Source of the DNA: an uncultured Chitinophagaceae bacterium
GTDB taxonomy: Bacteria; Bacteroidota; Bacteroidia; Chitinophagales; Chitinophagaceae
Direction of reading: 5' to 3'
DNA: 64,000 nucleotides
NCBI GenBank assembly: GCA_938017685.1
Contig: CALIIL010000030.1
Span: forward strand, 1-64,000
This document shows positions 11,501-21,482 of the stretch, in pieces (the first letter of the stretch is position 1; each line of letters begins with the position of its first letter). The position numbers were made by a program, and so were the translations under genes. The notes under the pieces are model-generated. The model was not told the DNA's origin, did not search any database, and saw nothing but the letters and a program-made list of their open reading frames with translations.

Positions 11501-13207
11501 AGAACGTAATACTCGACCACCAAAATCATACATGCTTGTATTCACATCTTTATAAATTGTTTTAGCGTTGCCCGCCACATCCTGTTCTAGAGACTGAATA
11601 CTTTGAATGGTGCGTCCATATTCATCAAAGAAGAAGACATTGGTTACCCAACCAGAAAAAGAAGAGACACCATTGGGGTCTAAAATCTTGGTTCGAGTAG
11701 CTACTAAACTTCCTTGTGTAGGAAAAGTAGATTGTATAGGAACGGTTCCATACGTATTAGAATAAACATCAGCATAGAGGTGGCTTATAAAAGCAGTTGA
11801 AAAACTGTATCCACTAATCTCTGAATGATTGTAATGGTCGTAATAATTATAACTCAATATTTCCGTATTTGAGATACTAGCAGGATAGCTTCCACCATTC
11901 TGCACTAGATTAACGCCATTGATTAAATAAGTGTAAATTTGATTTGGGTCGCTTAAATCAATAGCACTCGGCAACGTACTTGGCGCGGTTCCCGTACGAT
12001 CTAAAATATATTGCCAATAGTCCCTATCTTCAGTACTTGAAATAATACCTGTGAAGGCAGTTCGTCCCATGGCATCATGCACCGTAAACATCCATTGGTT
12101 TTTGTCTTTTAAGTTAGGGTCTTGTACCAGTACAGCGCGTTTACTTTTATCATAAACTAAGACTTCTTTCCCATCCTTATCAGGCGAGCTTACCGCAATT
12201 TCTCTGCCCAAGGCATCATAGGTTTTATAACCACATAAATTGTCGGCAATGTTTTGTGTCATAACCCATGCATTGGCATTAATCTTTTCGGTGGCTTTAG
12301 GCGATATAGAATAACACAAACGGTCATAACGATCATACACAAAGTAACTAGTCTGATAAGAAGAAGTTGCTTGGTTAGCCAACACTTTTTTTGCAACTAA
12401 TCGACTACGGTCATCGTAATATGAAATAACTTTTCGACCATGTTGTCCTTCTTTGGTTTCAGATACTAGTTGGTTTGGACCGTATGCACCAGGACTGACA
12501 GGTAAAGAATTAATACCCGTATAAACCCAGCGCCTTATCGTAGTTGTACCTACTAATTCATTTTGCGTTGTTGTTCCTCTTAACTGACCAACTTGAGACT
12601 TTCCTGGCTTAAAATTATAAGCCTTACGCTTACCATTTGTTACAACAAAACTTGATACTGAAAAAGCCGTATGTCCCTCATTGGGAAAGTGAGCATTATA
12701 ATAATTGCGTTGCTCAGTAAATACGTCATATCTAAAACCATCTCCATTATTAATTGATCCCAAGCTGTTATCAGCAATAGCATATGGCAAAAAACTATAC
12801 TTCCCACCTTTTAAAACTCTTGTGTCTTGAAAACTTATGCCATGATGAGTTGGAGTAACTGCATACCGACTAATCGATTGCAAGCTGTTGCCAAAACCAT
12901 CTATGTAAGATGTTGCTTGTAAGTTGTCATTAACGGACGTACTCTCATCTACATTATTGGCATCTGTAATTGGTATCTGCGGGTTCCATACTCTTGTAAA
13001 ATTAAGCTTAGGAACCGCCGGCTGCGTATATCCAACAGGCGATATCGGAGCTATGGTGAGGGCTCCTGCCGGAGCAATTTCTCCAAGGTCTGGTTTATTC
13101 TGGGCAAGCATGGCGTTACTCAACAGACATAGACCAAATAAAACAATTAGCCTTAAATTTTTTCCTAGCATTTTCATAGCTGTTATTATTAAATTATTAC
13201 TGATCAT
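8576..13207 (-). CDS. Rhs/YD-repeat protein with RHS-associated core and variable C-terminal domain
   Basis: YDFHARQYDPLLGRFASVDPAGQFASGYVGMANNPTSFVDPTGM core; signal peptide; ~290-aa unrelated C-terminus. Confidence 0.9.
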   Translation of the reverse strand: MISNNLIITAMKMLGKNLRLIVLFGLCLLSNAMLAQNKPDLGEIAPAGALTIAPISPVGYTQPAVPKLNFTRVWNPQIPITDANNVDESTSVNDNLQATSYIDGFGNSLQSISRYAVTPTHHGISFQDTRVLKGGKYSFLPYAIADNSLGSINNGDGFRYDVFTEQRNYYNAHFPNEGHTAFSVSSFVVTNGKRKAYNFKPGKSQVGQLRGTTTQNELVGTTTIRRWVYTGINSLPVSPGAYGPNQLVSETKEGQHGRKVISYYDDRSRLVAKKVLANQATSSYQTSYFVYDRYDRLCYSISPKATEKINANAWVMTQNIADNLCGYKTYDALGREIAVSSPDKDGKEVLVYDKSKRAVLVQDPNLKDKNQWMFTVHDAMGRTAFTGIISSTEDRDYWQYILDRTGTAPSTLPSAIDLSDPNQIYTYLINGVNLVQNGGSYPASISNTEILSYNYYDHYNHSEISGYSFSTAFISHLYADVYSNTYGTVPIQSTFPTQGSLVATRTKILDPNGVSSFSGWVTNVFFFDEYGRTIQSIQSLEQDVAGNAKTIYKDVNTSMYDFGGRVLRSISEHNKTIYPDINNPSSATSSTHWTTDKHEYQARTFKLLKVSQKIDNQNWEIINELTYDSQTGALIEKNMGQVEIQRYENNIRGQLTGINKSYAETGVSMPNTTFGESIKYDHGFNEKRYDGNISGITWCTPSVKPRSYGYTYSTNGQLLHADFDQFDGTTNTNPADWDDAQVDFTVSELNYDANGNILSVHRMGTDQSGIQTWDELQLAYTNGDVSNRLEEVTDNANFGNPGSVEQEFQDHNPGGQDYSYDKNGNTTSDANKQVETTFNYLDKPDKLQFNNGTTIDYIYTADGSKLEEITTQNAVPMARAFIGGYEYKDKDLSLKYHAEGRARYAAGANNQAGTFNYDYLVKDHLDNVRTVVTSQLMPFYDYLATHEVAYAQVEEAVFENIDGRRGVRPGTGPSNGRAARLDGDDPATRVGTSLLLHVMAGDKVNISADAYYDGSSTPTGTTSGEDMLEQIINTLLSNASQEPQGEGPSNAEIVNNTFNYSNYIGGYDAIKNQLTDPTKPRAYLNYVVFDENYKIVPDQCGAVQVNTADNWHTLQTNGDLVIKQGGYIAIYISNESTGMVSWFDDLDIRFYRGALLEENHYYPYGMAVRISQDLNIKPTNQQLYQTKELTQTENLNLYDFHARQYDPLLGRFASVDPAGQFASGYVGMANNPTSFVDPTGMVAVQDYKSQATWSINRSNQSERQNAWNNVYVSSEPMLAAEVAIASVFPTVDVFADMAAADAEHTDYVNGLKMEEHNAQLRSEIEEMLDEEDSDVHLPKDISSMDLEALKEKLEEMADEEPEDVTEGTTHLYEANFVEANEYEDLESFVVFDYSVDKSSIDPEILSTLKDVKWVQTIVTDFPANGSFPNQPFVDNDGGGVFYNSMEYTDNEIDRTFSNANYEDVGNFKFSDTPARPADRNFSWRAELSLVGIRKNNSMIRLQTTSYGWSFSTTMGNQRYKQINVTTPSQFHMNVINNPNRYQR

Positions 13208-16200
13208 TTGCTTGAGATTTTAATTGTTTTTTAGAAATGATATGACCGTTAAAATCTCTAGAGATTTCTATCCTGTTTTCTTTATCATATTCATAATGAG
13301 TAGGTCTATTCGCAGGTCCATTGTCTGACATCTTACCTAAAAGTGGTGCGTAGGTGTGTGTATTAATAAGCGCATCGGCTGGATACAATCGTAACTCATC
13401 AATATAGCAACTTGTGCTATTAGTCGTACTTGTCAAACGTACTTTATCGTAATTGGCAACAAACTCTACTTGATACAATGTCCAACCATTTAGTTTAAAA
13501 AAGTTTGAAGAAATTGTTTTGTAAGCCTGCATCGTCAACGCTTGAGAACCAGTTGCTCCAAAATTATCAACTGTGATTGTTAAATTCTGGTTTTGGTTTG
13601 TGGCCTTAGCCCAAAATGCTAAAATGTATTTTTTTCCTTGAACAAGACTAACGTTATCAGCAGTTGTAATACTAGTTGCAGCATTACCAGCATCTATTAA
13701 ATTATATGATCTGCGACCTGTAAAGCCCATTGGAGTAGCTGCCAAAGTTTGTGCAATATTCGGATGAATTACAGGAAATATCCAATTCCCTTTGTCTTTT
13801 TGAAACAAAGGGTCTGTATTGTCATACACATAATTATTACTTTCAAAACTAGAGTAAGCAATCTCATTGTATTGAGCATTAGAAACACTTGCTACTAAAA
13901 CATCTTGATGGTAATCATAAATGGAAGAAGCGTACTTTCCATCGGCACCAACCACTTCGACTGTATTTCCAATATCATCATATTGGGTAATTTCGCCTCC
14001 TTTATCAAAATTCGTAATTGGTGTTCCTGCATTAGCTGTCGGTATGGTATAAGCCCCATTTAATGGAGAAGTAGTAAGGTTAGCATCTTGTAATAAGCCA
14101 TAAGAATGTTTACGTTTTACTTTTCCTCCATATAGATCAAAACCACTTCCACTTGCATTAATCAGTTTTTTGGTTTGTCCAGGTTCAGTCTTCCAAACTT
14201 CACTATATACAATTTTCCTTTCGTTTTCATTATTAAGTGCTGCCATCATTGGCTCTGTACTCCAAGTAGGATTATCGTGATAGAATTGTATATTTTCAAG
14301 CTCTGTTCCATCCGCAAAGGTCTCAACTGTTTTTTTCAAATAATCAGTTTGGCTATCATATGTATATTCAAATTCTTTTTGTTTAACGTTTGTATTATCC
14401 AGATAGGTTTTAATCGTATTCTTTTTCAGCATCATACGACCCGAAAATGGATGGTAATAATCCATTGTAATATTGGTTGCATCGCAATTTGAACCTCCCT
14501 GATTACCATATATATCGTTTCGTGCATAAAGATTTAGATAATCATCATTATTATAAACTTTCACTTGTATATCAAACTCTTGCTCACTTTCCATTACTTT
14601 AAGTCCGCCCAAACCATATTGAATGTTTTTATATTCTGTACCAATTACCCATGAAGGAAAGTATTGTTTATAAGTATATGGTTCACTCTCTGTCGGGAGA
14701 TGGTAATTTGTACTATTCAATGTTAATCCCGTAAATTGTGTATTCGAAGCTGGCGCAGGAAAAATAATGTTCGTATTGTTCATTCCATAAGTCGTAGGGT
14801 CTAAACTCGACGTATTAAAGGTCAAGGCACTTGGGAGGTTTCTTAATGTAACGAAATAATGTTCCTTCCAGTCTAGAACATCGGCAGTTGTACTAACAAC
14901 ATTTGTGCTGAAATTTTTGGATTTTACTTCTTTCTCTCTTTTAATAGTCACTTTGCCATATCCATGTTGTGCACCGCCTAATTGCCCAATAAAGTAATTG
15001 GTATATAAATCAACATTACTTACAGTGAAAGGCGGGTTAATATTGGTGTTAGGACCACCAGCGCATTTAAACGTTACCGTTTTAGTAAATAGATCATTGA
15101 TTATTGGATAAGCATTACTTGGAACTAACCATTCTCCATCGGAATATTCATACCTTGAAATATGCTTTGTTAGATTGTCCTCCATACCTTCCGTATAACT
15201 CTCCGTTCGGTTAATTCTTATCCCATCAAGCTTTGTCAATACACTATTTACTATCGCTTCATTATTCTCATAGAAAAATTCTGTAACTCCTTTATTTTCA
15301 TTGATGATTTTTTTCAGTGAATAGGTTCTAGCATTAATATTCGGTGTTCTATCTATACCCTTTGAAACACCACCAATAACTTGCTGTGGAATAGCAAATG
15401 CATCAAGCAAATTACTATTTGGAGCTGCGGTAAAATACCCCCAATAATCTTGCGAGGGAGTTCCAAAGAAAGGAGGTTGCGCATCAGCAGGTTCAGGGTA
15501 AATTATATCCTGAACATCATAATATTCGTAGTTATATAATGTTCTTGTTGTATTTCCAATTGTTGAACTAATGCCGTCTAAACGAAGTCTTGTGGCTAGA
15601 TCTGCTTCACTTGCTCCTGTTGCTGTTACCCAATCAGTATTAGCAGGTGCCGTAGGTGTAGCATCAAAGTAGCTATAATTCAATTCAATTTTTTTGCTTT
15701 TAGACGGGTGTAGGGCATTACCCGCACCCCATGAAGAAAAATTATTTCTTTCTTCTAAATCAATAGATGCTAAGGTCCTTACTCTATCTATAAAAGTGGT
15801 AGAATATTGAGTAGGAACTGGCATATAATTAAACTTAATTATGACATCATCAAATACTATTCTCTCAAGAATTCTATTGTAAAACTCACTATAGCTCCTA
15901 AAGAAACTCTCCTTAAGAAGACATGGAGTACTAGTCGCTGAGGCATAATTACCATTTGGATTATACTCTTCTATAATCCCTGTTAACTGTTTAACCTTTA
16001 CTGGATTACTTTCATACTCATATTTTACTAACTTCCCATTATGAGTAATAATTTTTTCTAACATCCAATTCATAGAATACTTAACCTGAAGCATTCCAGT
16101 AGTTGTTCCGCCGTAACCACATGGTGAATTAAAAGTCTGTTCAACTTCATCTCCTGATATATAATAAAATTTATTCCCATTTTCATCCGTTATTATAAAG

Positions 16201-16820
16201 CCCAAGTTATTGGTCATACTAGCTAACTTAGGAAAGGTAGAAACGACACTTCCATTAACTGTCCGTTCCACTCGGATTTTAGTATTACTTGGGATAGTAA
16301 TAATTTCATCTTTCCCATTAAACATAAATTCTAAACTCATCCCATTAAAACTTGCGTTAAAAACATCCATCTGTCCATCAACGCCATTAATGGATACACT
16401 AGCTTGGGCAATTGCTTCACCCAAATGCTCTATAGTCGAAGGCCCAACATCTATATTGTAATTCTCCCTATGCCAATAACCGAATTTAGTAATCTCATCA
16501 GGAATACCCTTTACCGTCCTGTTTATCATCCCGCCATAATTTAAATTCCAACCTAAGCCAACGGCAGAGACTGGCTGGTTCATGGTAACCCCACTTGTTG
16601 TATAGGCAATAGATACACCTGCATTAACCCCATCAACTTTTTTACTTATCAATGGGACAAAAATGTTTGAGGCCCCTGTAAATAAATTCTCTGATACGGC
16701 ATTTGAGCCTTGAGCTACCTGTCCCTGTACACCATTGGTTTGTGCTACACATAGAATGGGTGTGAGCAATAAGAGCACTGCAAAAGATATTTTTTTCATA
16801 TTCATAAATTCAATTTTCAA
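13197..16820 (-). CDS. large YD/Rhs-associated secreted protein
   Basis: Signal peptide, N-terminal SAVGLGWNLNYGGMINRTVKG motif of Rhs-family partners, C-terminal HYEYDKENRIEISRDFNGHIISKKQ; overlaps the next gene. Confidence 0.8.
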   Translation of the reverse strand: MKIEFMNMKKISFAVLLLLTPILCVAQTNGVQGQVAQGSNAVSENLFTGASNIFVPLISKKVDGVNAGVSIAYTTSGVTMNQPVSAVGLGWNLNYGGMINRTVKGIPDEITKFGYWHRENYNIDVGPSTIEHLGEAIAQASVSINGVDGQMDVFNASFNGMSLEFMFNGKDEIITIPSNTKIRVERTVNGSVVSTFPKLASMTNNLGFIITDENGNKFYYISGDEVEQTFNSPCGYGGTTTGMLQVKYSMNWMLEKIITHNGKLVKYEYESNPVKVKQLTGIIEEYNPNGNYASATSTPCLLKESFFRSYSEFYNRILERIVFDDVIIKFNYMPVPTQYSTTFIDRVRTLASIDLEERNNFSSWGAGNALHPSKSKKIELNYSYFDATPTAPANTDWVTATGASEADLATRLRLDGISSTIGNTTRTLYNYEYYDVQDIIYPEPADAQPPFFGTPSQDYWGYFTAAPNSNLLDAFAIPQQVIGGVSKGIDRTPNINARTYSLKKIINENKGVTEFFYENNEAIVNSVLTKLDGIRINRTESYTEGMEDNLTKHISRYEYSDGEWLVPSNAYPIINDLFTKTVTFKCAGGPNTNINPPFTVSNVDLYTNYFIGQLGGAQHGYGKVTIKREKEVKSKNFSTNVVSTTADVLDWKEHYFVTLRNLPSALTFNTSSLDPTTYGMNNTNIIFPAPASNTQFTGLTLNSTNYHLPTESEPYTYKQYFPSWVIGTEYKNIQYGLGGLKVMESEQEFDIQVKVYNNDDYLNLYARNDIYGNQGGSNCDATNITMDYYHPFSGRMMLKKNTIKTYLDNTNVKQKEFEYTYDSQTDYLKKTVETFADGTELENIQFYHDNPTWSTEPMMAALNNENERKIVYSEVWKTEPGQTKKLINASGSGFDLYGGKVKRKHSYGLLQDANLTTSPLNGAYTIPTANAGTPITNFDKGGEITQYDDIGNTVEVVGADGKYASSIYDYHQDVLVASVSNAQYNEIAYSSFESNNYVYDNTDPLFQKDKGNWIFPVIHPNIAQTLAATPMGFTGRRSYNLIDAGNAATSITTADNVSLVQGKKYILAFWAKATNQNQNLTITVDNFGATGSQALTMQAYKTISSNFFKLNGWTLYQVEFVANYDKVRLTSTTNSTSCYIDELRLYPADALINTHTYAPLLGKMSDNGPANRPTHYEYDKENRIEISRDFNGHIISKKQLKSQANDQ

Positions 16821-16830
16821 TTTACATTAT

Positions 16831-18336
16831 TTATTTTTTCCACCCAAAGCGTATTAATATAGGCGAAGGTTTATCATATTCATTCCATAAAAAATCATAG
16901 GCAATCAATATCGTGCCATTATATTTTTTATTTAATCTATAGGTTTTCATTATTCCAGCGTAAGCTGTATGCTTTAGGTAATTTGTTTGCGATATTAATT
17001 GCGGAGTTACGTCTGTTGTTTCTTGAAACATGAAAGCTGTTTCATATTCCTTATACAAAGCTTCATAGCCCGCTTGAGCACTCAAACCCCACATCCATTT
17101 CCAATCAACGTTAGCACCTGCTCTTACACCTTGCCAACTTAATTTAATATTTCTAATGTCTTGCCCTAAACCAATCGCTGTTCCCGCCAATAAATTATAA
17201 GTCAGTCGTTCTCTATGCTTAAAGCCAACTTGAAAATTAAAATCAGCTATTGCTGGTTGTGCATTAGCTGCACGTTTAACTTGCCAGTTAAAATTCTTTT
17301 CAATTCGCTGTGCAAAAGGCAATCCGCGCATTGGGTTTGGCTTAAAACCTTCTTCTTTGATTTGTTTCAGCTCTTTTTGTACTTGGGCTTTTTGCGTTTT
17401 CAATTCATTGAACTCTCCTTTTGCTTGACTTATTTTTTCTTTAAATGCCTTTGTCTTTTCCTGATTATTGAGATTAAATTTCTGACTAATATTCTCTTTG
17501 ATACTTTGCTTGGTTTGGAAACCCATGCGTTTTAAACCTTCAGGCTTCATTCCTTGCATACTCACACCACCCTCTGCACTTCTTTGGCGCAGCCCATTAC
17601 TTAAGGACGTTTCAAAACCTTCTAAGCCCTTCAAATAATTCAAAGCTAACTCTTCCACTTTTTCAGGCTCTTTAGCCATGTTCTTATAAACTTGTGCTTT
17701 CTGATTGTAATAGAAAAAAGTTTTATTTAATCCTTTGAGATTGGCTACATTCCCTAATTGGCCCAAAGAATTCTTTAGTCTATCATTCTGTTTGGACATT
17801 AATTGGCTCAACTCATCTTGTAAAGCCAACTTAGACTTTAAGTCCGCGAGTTGGTTATCAGCACTAGGTATATACAAGTCATTCTTCAATAATCCGTTTT
17901 GCTTTGCTTGATCTAAAGTTTTTTGCGTAAATTTTTTCATTACACTTAAACTGTCCAGCACCTTATTGGTCGTTCTGCTTACTTTACAACTTTGCAGTTT
18001 CTCTTTTTTGGCTGCATAATAATTTTTCAAACTATCATAACTTAAACTATTCTCTAGTTTTGCATGGGCACTGCTATCCTTTTTCTTTAATTTATTTTTT
18101 AACTTTTGCTCTTGCTTTGTAAGTCTCTGAAGTGCCTTCTTTAGTTGTTTGTCTTGCTTCTTATAGAGCTTATCTAACTTACCTAGTCTTGTATCAACAT
18201 ATTTATTGGTAAGCTCGTTGAGTTTCTCGTAATCAACCGTTTCAACTTCTTTAACTGCTACATAGTTTGCAACATTCTGCCCAAAAGAACTGTTGGCAAA
18301 GGTTACAAGCAATAATATAGCAGCAAATAATTTCAA
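16831..18336 (-). CDS. secreted coiled-coil/outer-membrane protein of the Rhs operon
   Basis: Signal peptide, long coiled coil, barrel-like C-terminus; 10 nt from the downstream gene. Confidence 0.6.
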   Translation of the reverse strand: MKLFAAILLLVTFANSSFGQNVANYVAVKEVETVDYEKLNELTNKYVDTRLGKLDKLYKKQDKQLKKALQRLTKQEQKLKNKLKKKDSSAHAKLENSLSYDSLKNYYAAKKEKLQSCKVSRTTNKVLDSLSVMKKFTQKTLDQAKQNGLLKNDLYIPSADNQLADLKSKLALQDELSQLMSKQNDRLKNSLGQLGNVANLKGLNKTFFYYNQKAQVYKNMAKEPEKVEELALNYLKGLEGFETSLSNGLRQRSAEGGVSMQGMKPEGLKRMGFQTKQSIKENISQKFNLNNQEKTKAFKEKISQAKGEFNELKTQKAQVQKELKQIKEEGFKPNPMRGLPFAQRIEKNFNWQVKRAANAQPAIADFNFQVGFKHRERLTYNLLAGTAIGLGQDIRNIKLSWQGVRAGANVDWKWMWGLSAQAGYEALYKEYETAFMFQETTDVTPQLISQTNYLKHTAYAGIMKTYRLNKKYNGTILIAYDFLWNEYDKPSPILIRFGWKK

Positions 18337-18583
18337 TAACTGGGGTTGTTTACAATAGGTTAACGTAAATATATGTAAAATATTATGTAGCTACAAAATA
18401 GAATTGTCATTTATACATGACTTTTTTGAGGAACGGTATGGTTTTTCCATTTAACGGTAATTCTAACATTTGCTCACCAAGTAATTCGGTTGATTTGAAT
18501 ACTTTTTCTATTTCAATAATGAACTCAAAGGTTAAACCCAAGTAAATAACAAGCGTACGTTTTATGAAAAATAACTAACTATT

Positions 18584-21454
18584 CTAAAAATTCTGTCCCA
18601 GAGAAAACATTAAAAGTGGTCGCTTAACTTTATTCTGTTGCAAATTTTGCCAAGCTAAATCCATACGGATTTGATAATTCAATAAATTAGTATGTAAGCC
18701 AAATCCAAAACTATTTGCCCAAGTAGGTAGGTTTTCAAATTTTATTTTATCGTTGTTCCATGCATTGGCAACATCTGTAAACAGCACTAATTTCAATTGA
18801 TTTAAACTATTCAAACGAGTGGTCACATTAAAAAATGTATTGAGTACAGGAATACGAATTTCTGAATTAATCAATACATAGGAATTTCCGAACCTTATAT
18901 TCTGCGCATACCCCCTTAGTCCTGTAGCATAACTAATTAAGGAATAGTTTTCTTGCGGACTAAAGTCCGCGTTACTATCAACCAAAGGGGCTAATTGGTT
19001 TTGTGTTCCGCCCAAGGTATACATAATTCCTAAACTCTCTCCACCTGAAGCAGCCGCTTTTACTCTATTAGCCCAGATCACATTCTTGTATAGGCTTTGA
19101 TAATAACGCGCATCAACGCCAACATGCATAAAGGCTTTTTGTTCATTCTTTAACTGTAAATGGTATTCAATAAAAGCATTGGCACGAAACCCCTTTCGAA
19201 TATCAGGCAACACTTCTTTAGTTTTATCATATAGATAATTTATGCGCCCCAAACTCCATAATTGAGAGGTATCAGGATAACGCAAGCTAAATGTATCTGA
19301 AGCAATGAATATCTGTTGATCATATCGAATGGCTCCTGTCATTTTTACAGACTGCCTCCGTGTAAAAGGATATAATGCAAAGGCTTCTGCATAATTCGTT
19401 TTTTGCTTTATGTAAGGTGGATAATATAGACCACCCTTAAAAAACCAATCTCGATTGTTGAGAATGGTAAATTTCTCAACGTGGCGCAAATAACTAAAGC
19501 CCCAATCCATTAGCCTTCTCCTATTCGTGTAGCTCATAAAGAAATCACTTCCCTTTCCATTGCTTGGTAATCGTAAACCGAGCTTTACACTATGATCTTC
19601 AAATACATCGGTAAAGGCGTATTGTATCATTCCGCCAATAGGTGCTTGATGAAACAAACCTTGATTAAAAGCATAAGACTGATATTTATTTATGAGTAGT
19701 CCATTGCTCAAATTCGCTGACGTATAGTCAGATATAAATTTGAGTTGATACTTCTTTGCATTTTTTGAATTAAACTGCTTGGCCCTCTTTAAACTGTCTT
19801 TATATTTTCTAATTTCATCTTTACTCGCACCAAATAAATTCAGCCCTTCATCCTTTTGAACTTCTTGTTCTTTTCTTTGTTTCAATCGAATGACCTTTAG
19901 CTTCTCTTGCTCTAGTTCTTGGGAAAAGACCGTTTTTCTTGAACTTAAAACGTTCTTAGCATACTTACTTTGTTTAATTGTATCTTCCGATAAGCTGTAT
20001 ACGATTACTTGGCGCTTTTCAATGGCAAAATCGTTGATACTGTTTTTAGTATGTAGAATACTCTTTGCGTTTTCTTTTATCTCCATATACCCATTCTTAT
20101 CAATGAGTGTATAAATTTTATTAGCTATCTTCTTTTTTGCAATGAATAACCCTTGTTCTTTTTGTAATTCCTTAATTTGTATACTATCCGTTAGTTGCCT
20201 AAAGCTATTACCTCTTTGCTTATAAAAGTGATTAACGCCACCCTTATAACCGTATATAAATACTTTGTCATCCTGAAATATTATATCATCTACGCCATCA
20301 ATGTCTTTCAATTCATAAGTAGATTTTCTAATATTAGAAATAGAATTCCGAAAACGAAAAATAATCAACATGAGTTTTTCCTTTTTGTGATAGGCTACAA
20401 CTAAACCTTCTTGTTTCCATTCCATAATGGGTAAGTCTTCCTCTTGGAACACATCTTCTTTTTGAATTTGCAGCAGCGTTTCTTCTTGTCCTGCTTGTCT
20501 TACATTGATTTTATAACAATCTTCTTTTTCTATGCATTGCGCAATGCGACTTGAATTATTTGAAACTTTTAATTGTCTAATTTGTTTGCCATTTTTGATA
20601 GGTTCTCCCTGTTCTATGCTTGGTTTTACCCTAATCTGTGCATTGTCCAAAATATATCGATTGGCATAGTACAATAAGCACTCCTGCTGCACTTCCCACA
20701 ATGGCTTCTTGAACATGAGCTGAGCCGAGGCTTGTGGAGATTTACCTTTCAAAATCAAGTATATAAAATTCCGTGCAACGCCCGCGTTTTTCTCTTTAGA
20801 CAAATAATATAAAAAAGCCATTCCGCTCAAAGTAGCATCTCTTTCAATTAAGTCATTAAAAGTTTTTTTCTTGGGTTGTAAGACCAACTCCTTAAATTGA
20901 AGGTCATTTTGAACTGACCAACCATTACTGTAGAATTTTGGCACACCTTGCATAATCCAATCAGGGACAGATTTTTCCTGAACACTTTTCATGAATGATT
21001 GAAGTCCTTCACCATATATTGTTTGGAGCATCAAGGCCTCAATTAGTTTCTTCTTGAAATCCATTCTTAGAGTTTCTTCACCCCCTTTATAGGCTAATAC
21101 AATTCTGTTTCCCGTAAATCGTTTACTGCCAATAGGCAATAGTTTATCAGCACTTATTCCAATATTACTTTGTTGTAATGCATGGACAGATGGATAGAGA
21201 AAAAGTTTTAGTCTTTTGCTTGAATTGCTAAACAGACTATCCTCAACCTCTTTGGTAGCTTCTTGAATGAAACCCAAAACATTTGACACCAAACTATCTC
21301 CATCCTGAGGGTAATAGATCGTATACTTTGAAGTTGTATATACTTTCCAACCTAAGTGCTGGTGTTGCATTCGATAGTTATCAAAGTCACCATTCTGCGC
21401 TTGGACATTTATAGCCAAACATAAAATCGTCAAAATGAAAACGCCTTTCTTCAC
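18584..21454 (-). CDS. large outer-membrane protein, possible TolB-like/surface-antigen barrel
   Basis: Signal peptide, 956 aa, C-terminal barrel-like repeats ending LMFSLGQNF. Confidence 0.6.
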   Translation of the reverse strand: MKKGVFILTILCLAINVQAQNGDFDNYRMQHQHLGWKVYTTSKYTIYYPQDGDSLVSNVLGFIQEATKEVEDSLFSNSSKRLKLFLYPSVHALQQSNIGISADKLLPIGSKRFTGNRIVLAYKGGEETLRMDFKKKLIEALMLQTIYGEGLQSFMKSVQEKSVPDWIMQGVPKFYSNGWSVQNDLQFKELVLQPKKKTFNDLIERDATLSGMAFLYYLSKEKNAGVARNFIYLILKGKSPQASAQLMFKKPLWEVQQECLLYYANRYILDNAQIRVKPSIEQGEPIKNGKQIRQLKVSNNSSRIAQCIEKEDCYKINVRQAGQEETLLQIQKEDVFQEEDLPIMEWKQEGLVVAYHKKEKLMLIIFRFRNSISNIRKSTYELKDIDGVDDIIFQDDKVFIYGYKGGVNHFYKQRGNSFRQLTDSIQIKELQKEQGLFIAKKKIANKIYTLIDKNGYMEIKENAKSILHTKNSINDFAIEKRQVIVYSLSEDTIKQSKYAKNVLSSRKTVFSQELEQEKLKVIRLKQRKEQEVQKDEGLNLFGASKDEIRKYKDSLKRAKQFNSKNAKKYQLKFISDYTSANLSNGLLINKYQSYAFNQGLFHQAPIGGMIQYAFTDVFEDHSVKLGLRLPSNGKGSDFFMSYTNRRRLMDWGFSYLRHVEKFTILNNRDWFFKGGLYYPPYIKQKTNYAEAFALYPFTRRQSVKMTGAIRYDQQIFIASDTFSLRYPDTSQLWSLGRINYLYDKTKEVLPDIRKGFRANAFIEYHLQLKNEQKAFMHVGVDARYYQSLYKNVIWANRVKAAASGGESLGIMYTLGGTQNQLAPLVDSNADFSPQENYSLISYATGLRGYAQNIRFGNSYVLINSEIRIPVLNTFFNVTTRLNSLNQLKLVLFTDVANAWNNDKIKFENLPTWANSFGFGLHTNLLNYQIRMDLAWQNLQQNKVKRPLLMFSLGQNF

Positions 21455-21482
21455 TTGGTAAATTTATTGTTTTTACTTTTGA

